Shown: positions 1 to 8,699 of the stretch, in pieces | How positions within the stretch are numbered: the stretch's first letter is position 1 | Layout of the letters: every line of letters begins with the position of its first letter | DNA from: Biscogniauxia marginata | Lineage: Eukaryota; Ascomycota; Sordariomycetes; Xylariales; Xylariaceae | NCBI GenBank assembly: GCA_022695795.1 | Contig: MU404273.1 | Coordinates: forward strand, 1 to 10,757 | Length of the DNA stretch: 10,757 nt | Direction of reading: 5' to 3' | Notes under the pieces: model-generated | What the model saw: only the letters and a program-made list of their open reading frames with translations | What the model was told of the DNA's origin: nothing | Databases searched by the model: none | Translations under genes and position numbers: made by a program

Positions 1-94
<94 letters not shown>
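1..94. repeat. (TAT)n / (TTA)n trinucleotide microsatellite
   Basis: A perfect period-3 run of TAT units, about 31 copies, occupies the first 94 bases and begins at the first base of the window, so its true left edge is not seen. It breaks at base 95 into a related imperfect AT repeat. Such runs often end contigs in draft fungal assemblies. Confidence 0.97.
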
Positions 95-138
95 TTATTA
101 TTATTTTATATATTTTATTATTATTTTATATATTTTAA
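91..138. repeat. 20-bp AT tandem repeat, about 2.4 copies
   Basis: The 20-base unit at 91-110 (TATTTTA, TTATTA and TTTTATA blocks) recurs exactly at 111-130, and a partial third copy starts at 131. It overlaps the end of the trinucleotide run and probably arose from it by local duplication. Confidence 0.85.
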
Positions 139-300
139 TATATAAAGTTATTTAATTAAATAAACCTTTTTTATAAATTTATAATTAAAAACTATATAAT
201 ATATATTAATTAAATTAAAGTTATAAAGTAATAAAACTATTAGTTTAATTAATATTAACTATATATTTTTCAAGAATATATCTTTTACTCTTTTTGTCTA
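139..300. other. AT-rich non-coding tract, left flank
   Basis: This stretch is nearly all A and T, with many TA dinucleotides and no open frame of note. Composition changes sharply to balanced DNA near base 300. In ascomycetes such tracts are often the product of repeat-induced point mutation (RIP) of old transposons. That is an inference here, because no element can be recognised. Confidence 0.7.
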
Positions 301-301
301 G

Positions 302-892
302 CAGCGTGAAATCCAGATCCTTACATATGTTCAAGCTAACAAAGGTACGCGACTTAACAGCGCTGGCAGAGTGCGCATCTGCAACGCTCGAGACGATTAC
401 CACAATCGACTGAGGAAGCGGAGGAATTTGGGTCGTCCAGCCAAATCAGACAGATCTCAACTTTCTTTTCAATTACTGGCAGGTCGACTGGCTCGACAAT
501 GATCACCAAGCCGATCTTGATACATGTAGTGAGATCTGCCTGTCGGGCAACGACACTACAAAACCAGGAATTTGGCTACCGAGCGGGAGGTATTACCAGG
601 GAGCGACAGAACACGCCAAAAGGAGGTACCCCCAATCATATTATTTGCCAGTGCTCGTGTTACGAGCGGGCACACCCAATGACCGATATGGCCGCTGGAG
701 GAGGAGGCTCTTGAAGAACGTGAATCCTGGAAGCAGAACATTGATCAATCGGAAATGCTGAATGACATCGCAGCAAAGACGGCTTCTGTGCCACCATTTC
801 AAGCTTTTCCAACGGACGGTCGGTCATCCCGGAAAACTTGTTATTATAACGAGTCAAATGCTGGCATATCTGTCGGTAGTGTACTTCTAATG
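302..892 (+). pseudogene. possible relic of a protein-coding gene, unidentified
   Basis: No intact gene is present, but three adjoining plus-strand reading segments look protein-like. One frame is open at 302-499, rich in Arg and Asn. A second is open at 483-764, preceded by a pyrimidine-rich stretch ending in CAG that resembles a 3' splice site at 482. The frame of the first segment is open again at 683-889, with a charged segment (LEEEALEERESWKQN) and a stop at 890-892. Moving from the second to the third segment needs a one-base shift near the GGA run at about 695-706. I recognise no family, and no chain of introns I tried joins the pieces cleanly. It may be a decayed gene or transposon fragment, or chance. 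Confidence 0.2.
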
Positions 893-1500
893 TGAGTTAA
901 ATGTAGGATGATGGCCACAACGAACTTCCTTAGCAAGAGAAACTGCCTTGTTCAACATTATGGAATAAATTACCTGGTATGTTATAATATAATGGGTCAT
1001 ATATAAGGATAAGAGATGCCAATGCATTTAAGCAGTAATATGTGGGATTGAGTATACGTAGGCACTTACTTAAAATAGCTGCTTGAATAGTATGCTTTGT
1101 ATTTATAAATTGGTGCATGAGGGAGTTTTAGTTAATTATAAAACTGCTGTGCGATCCTGTCAAAGTGTGCTTGTTCTACCAGTGCCTGGATATGGGGTCC
1201 ATCGTCACTGTTTGCATTATCTTCGTGGTAGCATTACTCTAAATATCTGGAACAGATTGCATGCCGAGCTGCCGTGCTTTTTCATACCTTGTTATACCAT
1301 CCCGACTGCATATTCGGGCTCCTTTATCTATATTCTTTGGGTTCCTCACGAGTATAGGAGTCAAAAAGGGGGCTCTATGTCCTAGACCCTAACGCACTGA
1401 ATAGAATAGAAAGCGTGAAGCAGAAAAGAACATCTCAAAAGGACTTGAAACCCTCATGCACACTGTCATAAACAAAAAGGAGTGCGTATCCCGGCAGCTA
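893..1500. other. intergenic stretch with no supported gene
   Basis: The composition is mixed and somewhat AT-rich. The plus-strand open frame at 1083-1385 starts at TTG, has no recognisable domain and is disregarded. A 49-codon minus-strand frame at roughly 1243-1389 also looks mildly protein-like but is too short to call. I see no RNA gene or repeat. Confidence 0.5.
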
Positions 1501-1535
1501 TTGACTCACAATTCGCAGCCATGTCGCTTGGACAA

Positions 1536-1645
1536 CCAATGAGCCAACCTGCCACGGCAAGTACTTCATTATTTCATTGACAAGGCATCCATGGAATCTG
1601 AAATAGCTAGAACTTTCACCTCGACACAGACGTAAATATATAAGA
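1536..1645 (+). promoter_or_regulatory. probable core promoter region of the dynamin gene
   Basis: A CCAAT pentamer lies at 1536-1540, and a TATA-like AAATATATAA sits at about 1634-1643. They are roughly 270 and 165 bases upstream of the ATG at 1807. A CT-rich leader follows (about 1660-1800), as is common upstream of fungal start sites. The motifs are short and the transcription start is not known. Confidence 0.35.
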
Positions 1646-1806
1646 TGGACTTTCTATTTTAGATACAACTTCTCTTAGCTCATAGAGCTGGAGCAAATCC
1701 CATCTGCTTTTCCTTCGAGAGTTGTTCCTAGTGCCTCCTAAGCATTACTGTCTCGGCTCATAGCCACCTCGACCTATTACTTCGACCACTCATTACCTAA
1801 ACCGAT

Positions 1807-3567
1807 ATGGTTGCCTCATTCAATACAGAATCCCTCAGTGGACTCTGCTCCGGCGACCAACTAGAGCTATTAGACTCTGTCGATCGTCTGCGACTCCAGG
1901 GAATCGACCACTATATCTCCTTGCCGCAGATTATCGTCTGCGGCGATCAGTCGTCTGGAAAAAGCTCTGTCCTTGAAGCAATCTCAGGAGTGCCTTTCCC
2001 AGTCAAGAGTAACACGTGTACCCGCTTTCCTACTGAAGTTGTGCTTCGAAGAGCCAAGCAGACAAATGTCACCGTTTCCATCGTTCCGCACAAATCACTT
2101 GGCCTCTCAGAGCAGAGCCGTCTATCGAGTTTCCACGAGAAACTCGATGGATTTGATGGTTTACCATCCCTGATCGAAAGTGCCAAGGTGGCAATGGGTA
2201 TTTCGATGGAGTATGTATTTCAAGACTTCATTTTCTCCCTTCTTGTTCCGTCTTGAGAGCTCGAATTTCCTTACCATGGACATTTGAAAGCATCGTACTC
2301 CTCCAGAAACATGCATTCAACCCCAATTTTCTTCAACAGAAAGGATAATTTCTAACTTATGCTTATAAACAGTGGCACCCACTTCTCAAAGGATCTCCTC
2401 CGTGTCGAGATAACAGGCCCGGACCGGCCGCACCTAACTATTGTTGATCTACCGGGAGTGATTCATTCTCAGACGAAACAGCAAACCGCCGAGGATGTCA
2501 GCATCGTGAGGGAGGTTGTCGTTTCGTACATGAAACAACCCAGGACCATCATTCTTGCTGTATTCTCTGCCAAGAATGACCTTGCGAACCAGGCAGTTCT
2601 GAGTCTCGCTCGATCTGCAGATCCAGATTCAGTACGTACCATGGGCGTTATCACAAAGCCAGATATGTTGTATCCGGGCTCAGAAAACGAAGCGTTCTGG
2701 ATATCCGTGGCGAAAAACAACGAAGTTGAGTTCCGACACGAATGGCACGTCCTCAAGAACTTAGATTCTGAGAAGGAGACGAGACCATCTCTCCTGCACA
2801 ACCGTAATGTAGATGAGGCACGGTTCTTCTCAGATGGTAGCTGGAAGGATATTTCCCCGTCGCTCAAGGGAATTGACGCGTTGAGAAGAAAGCTGAGCGA
2901 TATTCTACTTCGACAGATCGCAAGTGAATTACCGAGCTTGATCTCCGAGATAGATATAAAGCTAGAGAGCTGCAGGGGAAAACTTGAAGAGCTTGGGGAA
3001 CCGCGAAAGACATTCCAAGAACAACGACGCCAGCTAATGTTAATCAGCCAGCGATTTCAGGAACTCGTCATGGGCGCCACTGATGGCACATACACTGATT
3101 CCTTCTTCGATAGTGCGGAATCCAAGCAGGGGTACCAGAAGCGTCTGAGAGCAGTCATTCAGAACCTCAATAAGGAGTTCGCGAATGAAGTCATCAAACA
3201 TGGTCACAAACGGATCGTCACAAAGGATGTGGATTCTACGGCAGATGTAGCATCTAAAGGACAGATATCGATTACTAGGGACGCTTTCGTCGATCATGTC
3301 CAGAACCTAATGCAGAGATCAAGAGGGCGGGAGCTACCGGGGTGCTTCAACTCCATGATTGTTTATGATCTCTTCCTCGAGCAATCAGGCCCATGGGCAC
3401 CCATCGTCCGTTGTCACGCTGAGCGTGTCTGGAAGGCGGCAGACGAGTTCCTGGAGCTTGTCGTCACTTCAATTGCCGACGGGGCAATCGCTCAGCCGCT
3501 CATGAAGACAGTCTTCAAGCCAGCTCTCAAAGACATATTTTCAACTGTCGACAACAAGACAACATAA
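1807..3567 (+). CDS. dynamin-family large GTPase (Mx-like fungal type), translatable N-terminal part ending at a premature TAA
   Basis: Exons 1807-2210 and 2373-3567 encode 532 residues before TAA at 3565-3567. The GTPase domain fills about residues 20-250: P-loop GDQSSGKSS at 46-54, switch-I Thr in CTRFPTE at 70-77, DLPG at 160-163 and TKPD at 229-232. The stalk begins around 260. GDQSSGKSS is the form seen in Mx-type proteins. Dynamins assemble on membranes and use GTP hydrolysis to remodel or cut them; there is no PH or proline-rich domain here, so this is not a classical endocytic dynamin. The start has a purine at -3 and G at +4. The family normally continues to a C-terminal GED, which is encoded downstream in the same frame, so the gene is probably broken (nonsense mutation or sequencing error). 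The exact membrane target is unknown. Confidence 0.9.
2211..2372 (+). other. intron 1 of the dynamin gene
   Basis: The donor is GTATGT at 2211, a CTAAC branch point lies at 2352-2356, and the acceptor is AAACAG ending at 2372; length 162 bases. It is phase 2 and joins GA|T to give ...SMDGTHFSKDLLRVEI, the expected dynamin sequence between switch I and DLPG. In-frame read-through would stop at 2254-2256, which supports splicing. Confidence 0.9.
3565..3567 (+). other. premature in-frame stop (TAA) inside the dynamin stalk
   Basis: TAA is codon 533 of the 738-codon spliced frame. It follows ...STVDNKTT, and the same frame goes on with LLDSHRCVHPATYNSQYS, matching the conserved HP.TYN segment of fungal dynamins. 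No intron I could find removes it: GT candidates at 3511 and 3547 paired with the CACAG ending at 3584 give 74 and 38 bases, both of which break the frame. CAA to TAA is one C-to-T change of the kind RIP makes; GAA to TAA is equally possible. Confidence 0.9.
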
Positions 3568-3849
3568 TTATTGGACTCTCACAGATGCGTTCACCCTGCC
3601 ACGTACAATAGCCAGTACTCGGAGACGGTTCAAGCTGTCAGTGACCAAAGAAGAAAGGAGTTCTGCTCCACTGTCGTCCGTAATTTTTTTGGGATTGGGC
3701 CCAATGCGTCGTTGCAGGGGTTTTATAATTATAATCAGTCCTCCCATGATCTCAACGGCCTCGTTGAGAAATTGTCAAAGCGCACTGAGCCAGATATTGA
3801 GCGCTTCGCCGCGTCTGAGGCTCTGGAGTGCATGATGGCATACTACAAT

Positions 3850-3924
3850 GTAAGTATGTTCTTTATTAGATTCAGGCGGCATAATGAGTTTATATCGTAT
3901 AACTGATTGGAGTTGGGGTATCAG
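3850..3924 (+). other. intron 2 of the dynamin gene
   Basis: The donor is GTAAGT at 3850, a CTGAT branch-like site lies near 3903, and the acceptor TATCAG ends at 3924; 75 bases, phase 0. It joins ...MMAYYN to VAMRRF, restoring the conserved helix. If retained, the frame stops at the TGA in the middle of the branch site. Confidence 0.9.
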
Positions 3925-4165
3925 GTGGCAATGAGACGCTTCATTGATGACGTTGCTGTCGAGATCATCGAGAAAAAGCTTGTGTCTGCCCTCTCCGGCA
4001 TTCTTTCCCCTGTTTTTGTTGATGGTATGCCACAAAATCAGGTATCCTCTATTGCTGGCGAATCTCAAAAGAGTCGGAGCCAACGAGAAGAATTGACAAA
4101 GCAACTCGATGTTCTCAAATATGGCTCCGAGACCTGTAAACGCTTTGTTGATGTCCGATTGGGAA

Positions 4166-4240
4166 GTAAGTCTTTTCGTTTTCCCTACTCCCCCCTTTTG
4201 TTGTCACGCCCATTCATGCACACAATTCTGGTTGCCACAG
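4166..4240 (+). other. intron 3 of the dynamin gene
   Basis: The donor is GTAAGT at 4166, followed by a strong pyrimidine tract at about 4171-4205, and the acceptor GCCACAG ends at 4240; 75 bases, phase 1. It is a multiple of three with no in-frame stop, so retention would add 25 residues (a hydrophobic, Pro/Ser-rich stretch) after the GED instead of truncating the protein. Confidence 0.8.
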
Positions 4241-4335
4241 ACGGCTGTTTTGACTCTACGAAGGACACTGACATCATCGGTGAAGTTGATTCTCTTCAGG
4301 AGGTGAAAGCCAACGATATTGATAGCCTTGGCTAG

Positions 4336-5332
4336 GACAAAATAGAACAACCGTTCAATGAGATCACCTAGCAACACACAAGAAGTGGAGTAAGAAGAAA
4401 AAGAATTCATCGGCAACTATCATACCAAACTCTTCCCAAGAGTTGCCAAGTAGACTCTCGGTTTGAGCCCGGAGGAATTGTTAGAGAAAGATGCTGACAA
4501 ATGGGACTGGTAATTTGATAGAGCTGGAGACTTGGCGTTTGTGTGTTCCTGGATACTTCAAGCCGCAAAGACTTTAGATGGATAATCTAGAGGGAATTTC
4601 GGCACATGGTATCGGTGACTTCATGTAATGGACTAACTTTAGGTTGGCCAGTGAGTCGGTTAATAAACACAAATCGGTTATCAACCACCATCGTAAGTCT
4701 CGCGATAATATGAGATACGGTCTGTTATTCATGTGTTCAATAACTGAACAATCCCAACCCCGATTTCAATAGTTTTTTGTTGCATAATACCCATTGATCT
4801 ATAACCACAAGACAAGGTTCTCACTTTCAACACTATTTTCTCAACCCGCTATCACATAAGTCCCTACGCCACCGCGCAGGTTTACTTTTAGTACTTTTTT
4901 ATCATTAGAGTACAGATGTATCATGGCTTAAGAGAGTAGTTGAATTCCCTCAGTCGAAGCCTTGATGATATGGATTTCTCAACTTAAAGTTCCGCCACGA
5001 TGAAGGGAAGATAAGGGGGACGGCACCCACATGTTAGCCTTAGTGAAAAAAGCTCAATTCGGTATCTAGCTTAGGTACATACTCAGGTAAACACCACAAG
5101 GAATACTGCTTGGGTGGACCTCACGTATGCCTTTCGCTTCCCCACAGCGAAACTTGACATCTACTCTCCATGTTACAGAGGTTCGAATTGACACACATCC
5201 AGTCAGTTCTTTCTGAAATGCGGCACTAAGAAGGAGCTTTTACTTCCGTGCTTTGGATGAGTACCTGGATGGCTTAATCTTGAGCAACTTTTGCTCCATG
5301 GTTCTCACTCTAATGAGGGGACAATCTAACCT
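4336..5332. other. intergenic spacer between the dynamin and mannosyltransferase genes
   Basis: I see no gene here. An AATAAA at 4662-4667, about 330 bases past the dynamin stop, could serve as its poly(A) signal. The second half presumably holds the mannosyltransferase promoter, but no clear TATA or CCAAT arrangement stands out. A GGTTCGAATT at about 5180 resembles a tRNA T-loop, but no cloverleaf can be built around it. Confidence 0.6.
4662..4667 (+). terminator. candidate poly(A) signal AATAAA of the dynamin gene
   Basis: This is a canonical AATAAA hexamer 326 bases after the dynamin stop codon, in an AT-rich context. Fungal poly(A) signals are loose and the distance is somewhat long, so this is only a candidate. 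Confidence 0.3.
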
Positions 5333-5336
5333 ATGA
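5298..5336 (+). other. short upstream ORF touching the first mannosyltransferase ATG
   Basis: ATG at 5298 opens a 12-codon frame (MVLTLMRGQSNL) whose TGA at 5334-5336 overlaps the ATG at 5333 as ATGA. If the leader includes it, it could lower or tune initiation at 5333. Its start context is weak (T at -3, G at +4), and the true start may be further down at 5447. Confidence 0.2.
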
Positions 5337-7932
5337 ATGTAAACCCCCAAGAAGTCCACCTGGCCGACAACGTCTCAGAAGAACAGAGACATCGAGACAG
5401 ACATCATCAACCAATTATTCTTTTAATAAGGAGACCTGCCACGTCGATGTTCAAACCGTCGCTCGGGCCTAAGGAGGGCCGTCTTCCTCCCGGGTTCCTC
5501 TCTCCTGGGGTTCCAGTACGAAGACGTCTTGGTAACAACACGCCAAAATACGCGGCGATGGCATTAATCTGCATATTTCTGATGACTTATAGTCTGGGTT
5601 TTGGATCTAGGAGATGGGTTGTCGAAAAAAGGCGTGGTGATGGCACGGAATACAACTCCGATGAGGCTGACGTCGGGTTAATGAGAGGTGTTAAAATAAT
5701 TAAAACCACGTCGCAGACGCCATTAGGAGATAGCAACCGTGATGACATAAAGGAAAAGAGCATAGAGGCATTAAATAAGATACCAAAAAGGCCGCAGAAA
5801 GAGGGAATCCTGCAAAACTCAGCTATGTCTTCGTCGTCGAAATCTGATACCTACGACAAGGAGCACAAGCCCTCGTCGCAGACGATATCGCCCTCTTGGG
5901 GTTCTTATGACAGATCGTCTTTCGAGGAAGCGCTGCGTAAAGTCATCTCTATGCTACCCGACGAGGTCCACATGCGCGAGCTTACTCGTCCGATTGATGG
6001 CGGCGGCAAAGAGCGGATGCGAGAAATGGGAATTCGTACGCGCAGCTACCGGGCTTACTTCGAGGCATGGGAGAACCTACACCTAGGAGACGATGAAACC
6101 GGTGCTGCATATGTCAGAGATGATATCATACAATACCTACGCGCCCATCAGGACCCATCGAGCCCCGTACATACCACTCCGGGCGGGCACAGCAAAGATA
6201 TACGCGACAACGACGGCATTCAAGGTGACAACGAGGTGATTCGCAGAAGCCAACGCCTGACCCAAACAATCCACGCGTATGAGTCGTTCAGGTCTTTCAT
6301 GACCGGTTTCGCGAACTTCCTGTTCCCCTGGACTTCGCCGTATTTCGCGGACCACATGAGTCTACACACACACTTTAAGACGGGCGGCCGGGGAATCGTG
6401 CTTACCGCTGGTGACAATCAGGCCCCTTGGCTACTGACGACCATCTACTCCTTCCAGAAGCTAGGCTGTAAGCTCCCTATCGAGGTTATGTACCTCGGCG
6501 AGTCAGACCTAGGCGATGACTACCGCGCTGAGCTTGAGGTAGGTGAACATAGTCATGGAGGGCCTTTTGGACTTACCTAGCACGGTGGCAGGGCTAATTA
6601 ATTACACTCTCAAGGCACTGCCGGGCGTCACGACACGCGACATCTCGCAGATGGTAAACGACGAAGGGTGGACGCTGGCAGGCTGGGCGGTGAAGCCGTT
6701 CGCAATCCTGCTCTCCAGCTTTCGTGAGGTAATCTTCATTGACGCTGACTCGCTCTTCTTCAAAGACCCAGAGACGCTATTTGAGGACTCAGACTACCGC
6801 CGGACAGGAGCGCTGTTCTTCCGCGACCGTGTGTTCTTGCCCGAGTCTAAGAAACGATGGCTGCAACAGGTCATGCCGAAGCCGGTACCTAAGCTTGCGA
6901 AGCAGTCGAGCTGGTGGACCGGCGAGTCCGGTCACATGCAGGAAAGCGGTGTTATCGTGGTACGAGACCTTAGTAGTCACTTTGTCCCCTTGGTTGGGGT
7001 TGAGACTAATGGCCGGGTGCCCTATTAACATGGGCTAACTGAGTCTCTTTCTAGATTGATAAATGGAGACATTTTGTGGCCATGCTGCTCATCTGTCGCT
7101 TTAATGGAAGCGAACGAGACACGAGGGATGGCAAGGAAGGTGTTTACGATATGATGTATGGTAAGTTCACCGCTGACGACATTCTAGTTCATTATAGTTC
7201 CACTTCTTTTTGTTCTTCTCCCTCCCCCCCATCCTTTTTTTATGGCGAAACTAAAATCAAGAATCCCCCAATCAACCCATCAACAGTGTTAATCTAGTAC
7301 ACCCAGTTTTAGATTAACTTGTGAATCGAATATATTGACTTTTATTCTCAGGCGATAAGGAGACATTCTGGATTGGTTTCCTCCTTGCAGGCGACGAGTC
7401 CTATGCCTTCCACCGCGGGGAAACAGGAACCATGGGCATAGTCGAACCGCCTAAGAAGGCTAAGGATGATTACCACACTCAAACGGGGGATGACGATGAA
7501 ACTACTGCTGCTTCGGGTATGCAGGAGGAAGAAAGGGATGGCGACCATGAAGCCAACGACCCGCAACCGCCGACAGGAGACGAGAAGAGATCAAAGAAAA
7601 AGCGCAAGACTCTAACCATATGTGCGCCGCAGCTCGTGCACCTCAGCGTCGGCGATGGCCGGCCGTTGTGGTTCAATGGTTGGCTGCTCAGGGACAAGTA
7701 TGCCGGGAGGTCGGAGCAGCGGTTCGCCGAGGTACGGTCGTACATCACAGAGCCGCGGCAGGAGCGGGACCAGGGCGGCCCGGACAATTGGGTGCTCGGT
7801 GACGCCAACGTGGGCTGTCTCACATCAGACGCGGACAGGATGACCGAGCTCAGCGAGGCCGAGTTAGGGACCTTCGATATGATGGTGGAGCGGGCAAAGG
7901 AGGTCGCAATGACCGATATCAATGATGATTGA
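5333..7932 (+). CDS. MNN1-family alpha-1,3-mannosyltransferase (Golgi type II membrane protein)
   Basis: Exons 5333-6538, 6615-6959, 7055-7160 and 7352-7932 give 745 residues. MNN1 enzymes add terminal alpha-1,3-mannose from GDP-mannose to N- and O-glycans in the Golgi. Visible parts: an Arg-rich cytoplasmic tail with GRLPPGFLSPGVPVRRRLG at 49-67, one membrane anchor at about 73-90, a variable luminal stem to about 195, a conserved stem block (SSFEEALRKV) from about 200, and the catalytic domain from about 360. That domain holds GDNQAPWLLT, LPIEVMYLG, the metal-binding DAD at 445-447 in VIFIDADSLFF, HMQESG at 509-514, YDMMYGDKETFW around 553 and FNG at 660-662. A Lys/acid-rich insert occupies 587-638. 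The start is uncertain: M39 (ATG at 5447) would give 707 residues and fits the usual beginning of the conserved tail; neither ATG has a strong context. No disruption is seen, so it is probably functional. Confidence 0.93.
6539..6614 (+). other. intron 1 of the mannosyltransferase gene
   Basis: The donor is GTAGGT at 6539, a CTAAT branch point lies at about 6594, and the acceptor CTCAAG ends at 6614; 76 bases, phase 0. It joins ...RAELE to ALPGVTTRD, matching the conserved family sequence. An unspliced transcript would stop at 6578-6580. Confidence 0.9.
6960..7054 (+). other. intron 2 of the mannosyltransferase gene
   Basis: The donor is GTACGA at 6960, a CTAAC branch point is at 7035-7039, and the acceptor TTTCTAG ends at 7054; 95 bases, phase 0. 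It joins ESGVIV to IDKWRHFVAM, as expected for the family. The donor departs from GTAAGT, so it may be a weaker site. Confidence 0.9.
7161..7351 (+). other. intron 3 of the mannosyltransferase gene
   Basis: The donor is GTAAGT at 7161 and the acceptor ATTCTCAG ends at 7351; 191 bases, phase 1. It joins YDMMYG to DKETFWIGF. Branch candidates are TTGAC near 7335 and TTAAC near 7315. It is the longest intron in the window and holds an internal C/T-rich tract at about 7200-7238. Confidence 0.88.
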
Positions 7933-8699
7933 AGAAAGGGGGTAGTTGGGTTAGGGGTAATAACGATGTGTAGGGACCAAGAAGGAGATGAGAGTGTAAT
8001 GTGATGTGATGTGATGAGCCACTAACAAGGATTGTGGGCGTTAGTTAACGGTGAGATATCGAACAATATATAATAATATATAATCTGAATGGCAGTAATA
8101 CTTTGGAGAGAAACCCGCAGATAGCTCATATAATATATAGCACCTTCTCTTCCAAGTCCACTCCCCGCATAGGCAGTCCGCCTAGGGAAGAACTTACTAA
8201 GTCATCTTGACTTGCATCATCAGCCTCATTAAGTAATCTTCAAGTTACCCCTTGTCAGCTTCAGGGGAGTGGAATCTCTCAATACAGTTTACGAAGTGTG
8301 AAATCATATAAGCCGCAACAGTAGAGGCTGAGAAGATGCTTGTTGATCTCTTTTAAGTCTTGAAATGGATTGTAACTATATAATCCAACCTGGATTGATA
8401 TTAACTAACCTTCACTCTAGTTTGCGAGCGGTCTTATTACCCTTCTGTCCTGTGCCCGGGGACAACCAAAACCAGCCAATAGTCGCTCCGAGAATGCCCT
8501 TTTTTTTTATCGAACCGAATGCAGCCGTGTATGCATCCCAGGCCTTGACCATGCAATATAAGAAAAAAATAAGCATTAATGCTAGAACATTGAAAGTAGT
8601 AAACCAAAGTGGGGGGGTATAAAACGCCAAAATGTGCGGATGCAGGGGAAATAAAAAACTGATCCTATAAATCGTGTCTTCGTGCACTTCTCTCCACCA
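7933..8699. other. convergent spacer between the mannosyltransferase and the minus-strand gene
   Basis: Both flanking genes end here, so it should hold two 3' UTRs. AT-rich runs with AATATATAAT at about 8064-8082 are candidate poly(A) elements for the plus-strand gene. Open frames of 85 codons (plus, 8365-8622) and 91 codons (minus, 8412-8687) overlap each other, contain homopolymer runs and match no family I know; I do not call them. Confidence 0.6.
8001..8015. repeat. (GTGAT)3 short tandem repeat
   Basis: Three consecutive GTGAT units lie about 70 bases past the mannosyltransferase stop, in its probable 3' UTR. This is a minor microsatellite with no evident function. Confidence 0.8.

Larger units (their letters stand above)
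3568..4335 (+). pseudogene. dynamin gene, downstream part: C-terminal stalk and GED, cut off by the upstream TAA
   Basis: Exons 3568-3849, 3925-4165 and 4241-4335 continue the dynamin frame for codons 534-738, ending at TAG 4333-4335. The HPATYN segment is at about 545-550, followed by QRRKEF, then ECMMAYYNVAMRRFIDDVAV, typical of the stalk/GED helix. The GED tail at about 670-705 carries the charged coiled-coil run ESQKSRSQREELTKQLDVL. No other stop or frameshift is seen, and both splice-site pairs are good, so the decay is recent, the stop is an assembly error, or it is read through. The full product would have 738 residues, normal for this family. There is no plausible own promoter or ATG, so independent translation of this half is unlikely. 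Confidence 0.8.

Noticed and set aside
1..94. Telomere
   Set aside because: The repeat is TTA/TAT, not the TTAGGG-type repeat of filamentous ascomycetes.
1083..1385. 100-codon plus-strand open frame
   Set aside because: It starts at TTG, has no motif or plausible domain, and its composition looks like translated non-coding DNA.
2469..2867. 132-codon minus-strand open frame
   Set aside because: It is antisense to the dynamin exon that carries the DLPG and TKPD motifs; a shadow of the real gene.
3511..3584. A small intron that would remove the in-frame TAA
   Set aside because: GT at 3511 or 3547 with the CACAG ending at 3584 gives 74 or 38 bases; neither keeps the frame, neither donor resembles GTAAGT, and the removed part includes conserved stalk sequence.
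5178..5192. tRNA T-loop-like GGTTCGAATT
   Set aside because: No A box upstream and no acceptor or anticodon stem can be folded around it.
7479..7922. 147-codon minus-strand open frame
   Set aside because: It is antisense to mannosyltransferase exon 4; its Ser-rich product mirrors the codon use of the true frame.
8412..8687. 91-codon minus-strand frame with a hydrophobic stretch, and the opposing 85-codon plus frame
   Set aside because: They overlap each other in a 3' UTR region with T, A and G homopolymer runs; the hydrophobicity is explained by the T-rich composition.
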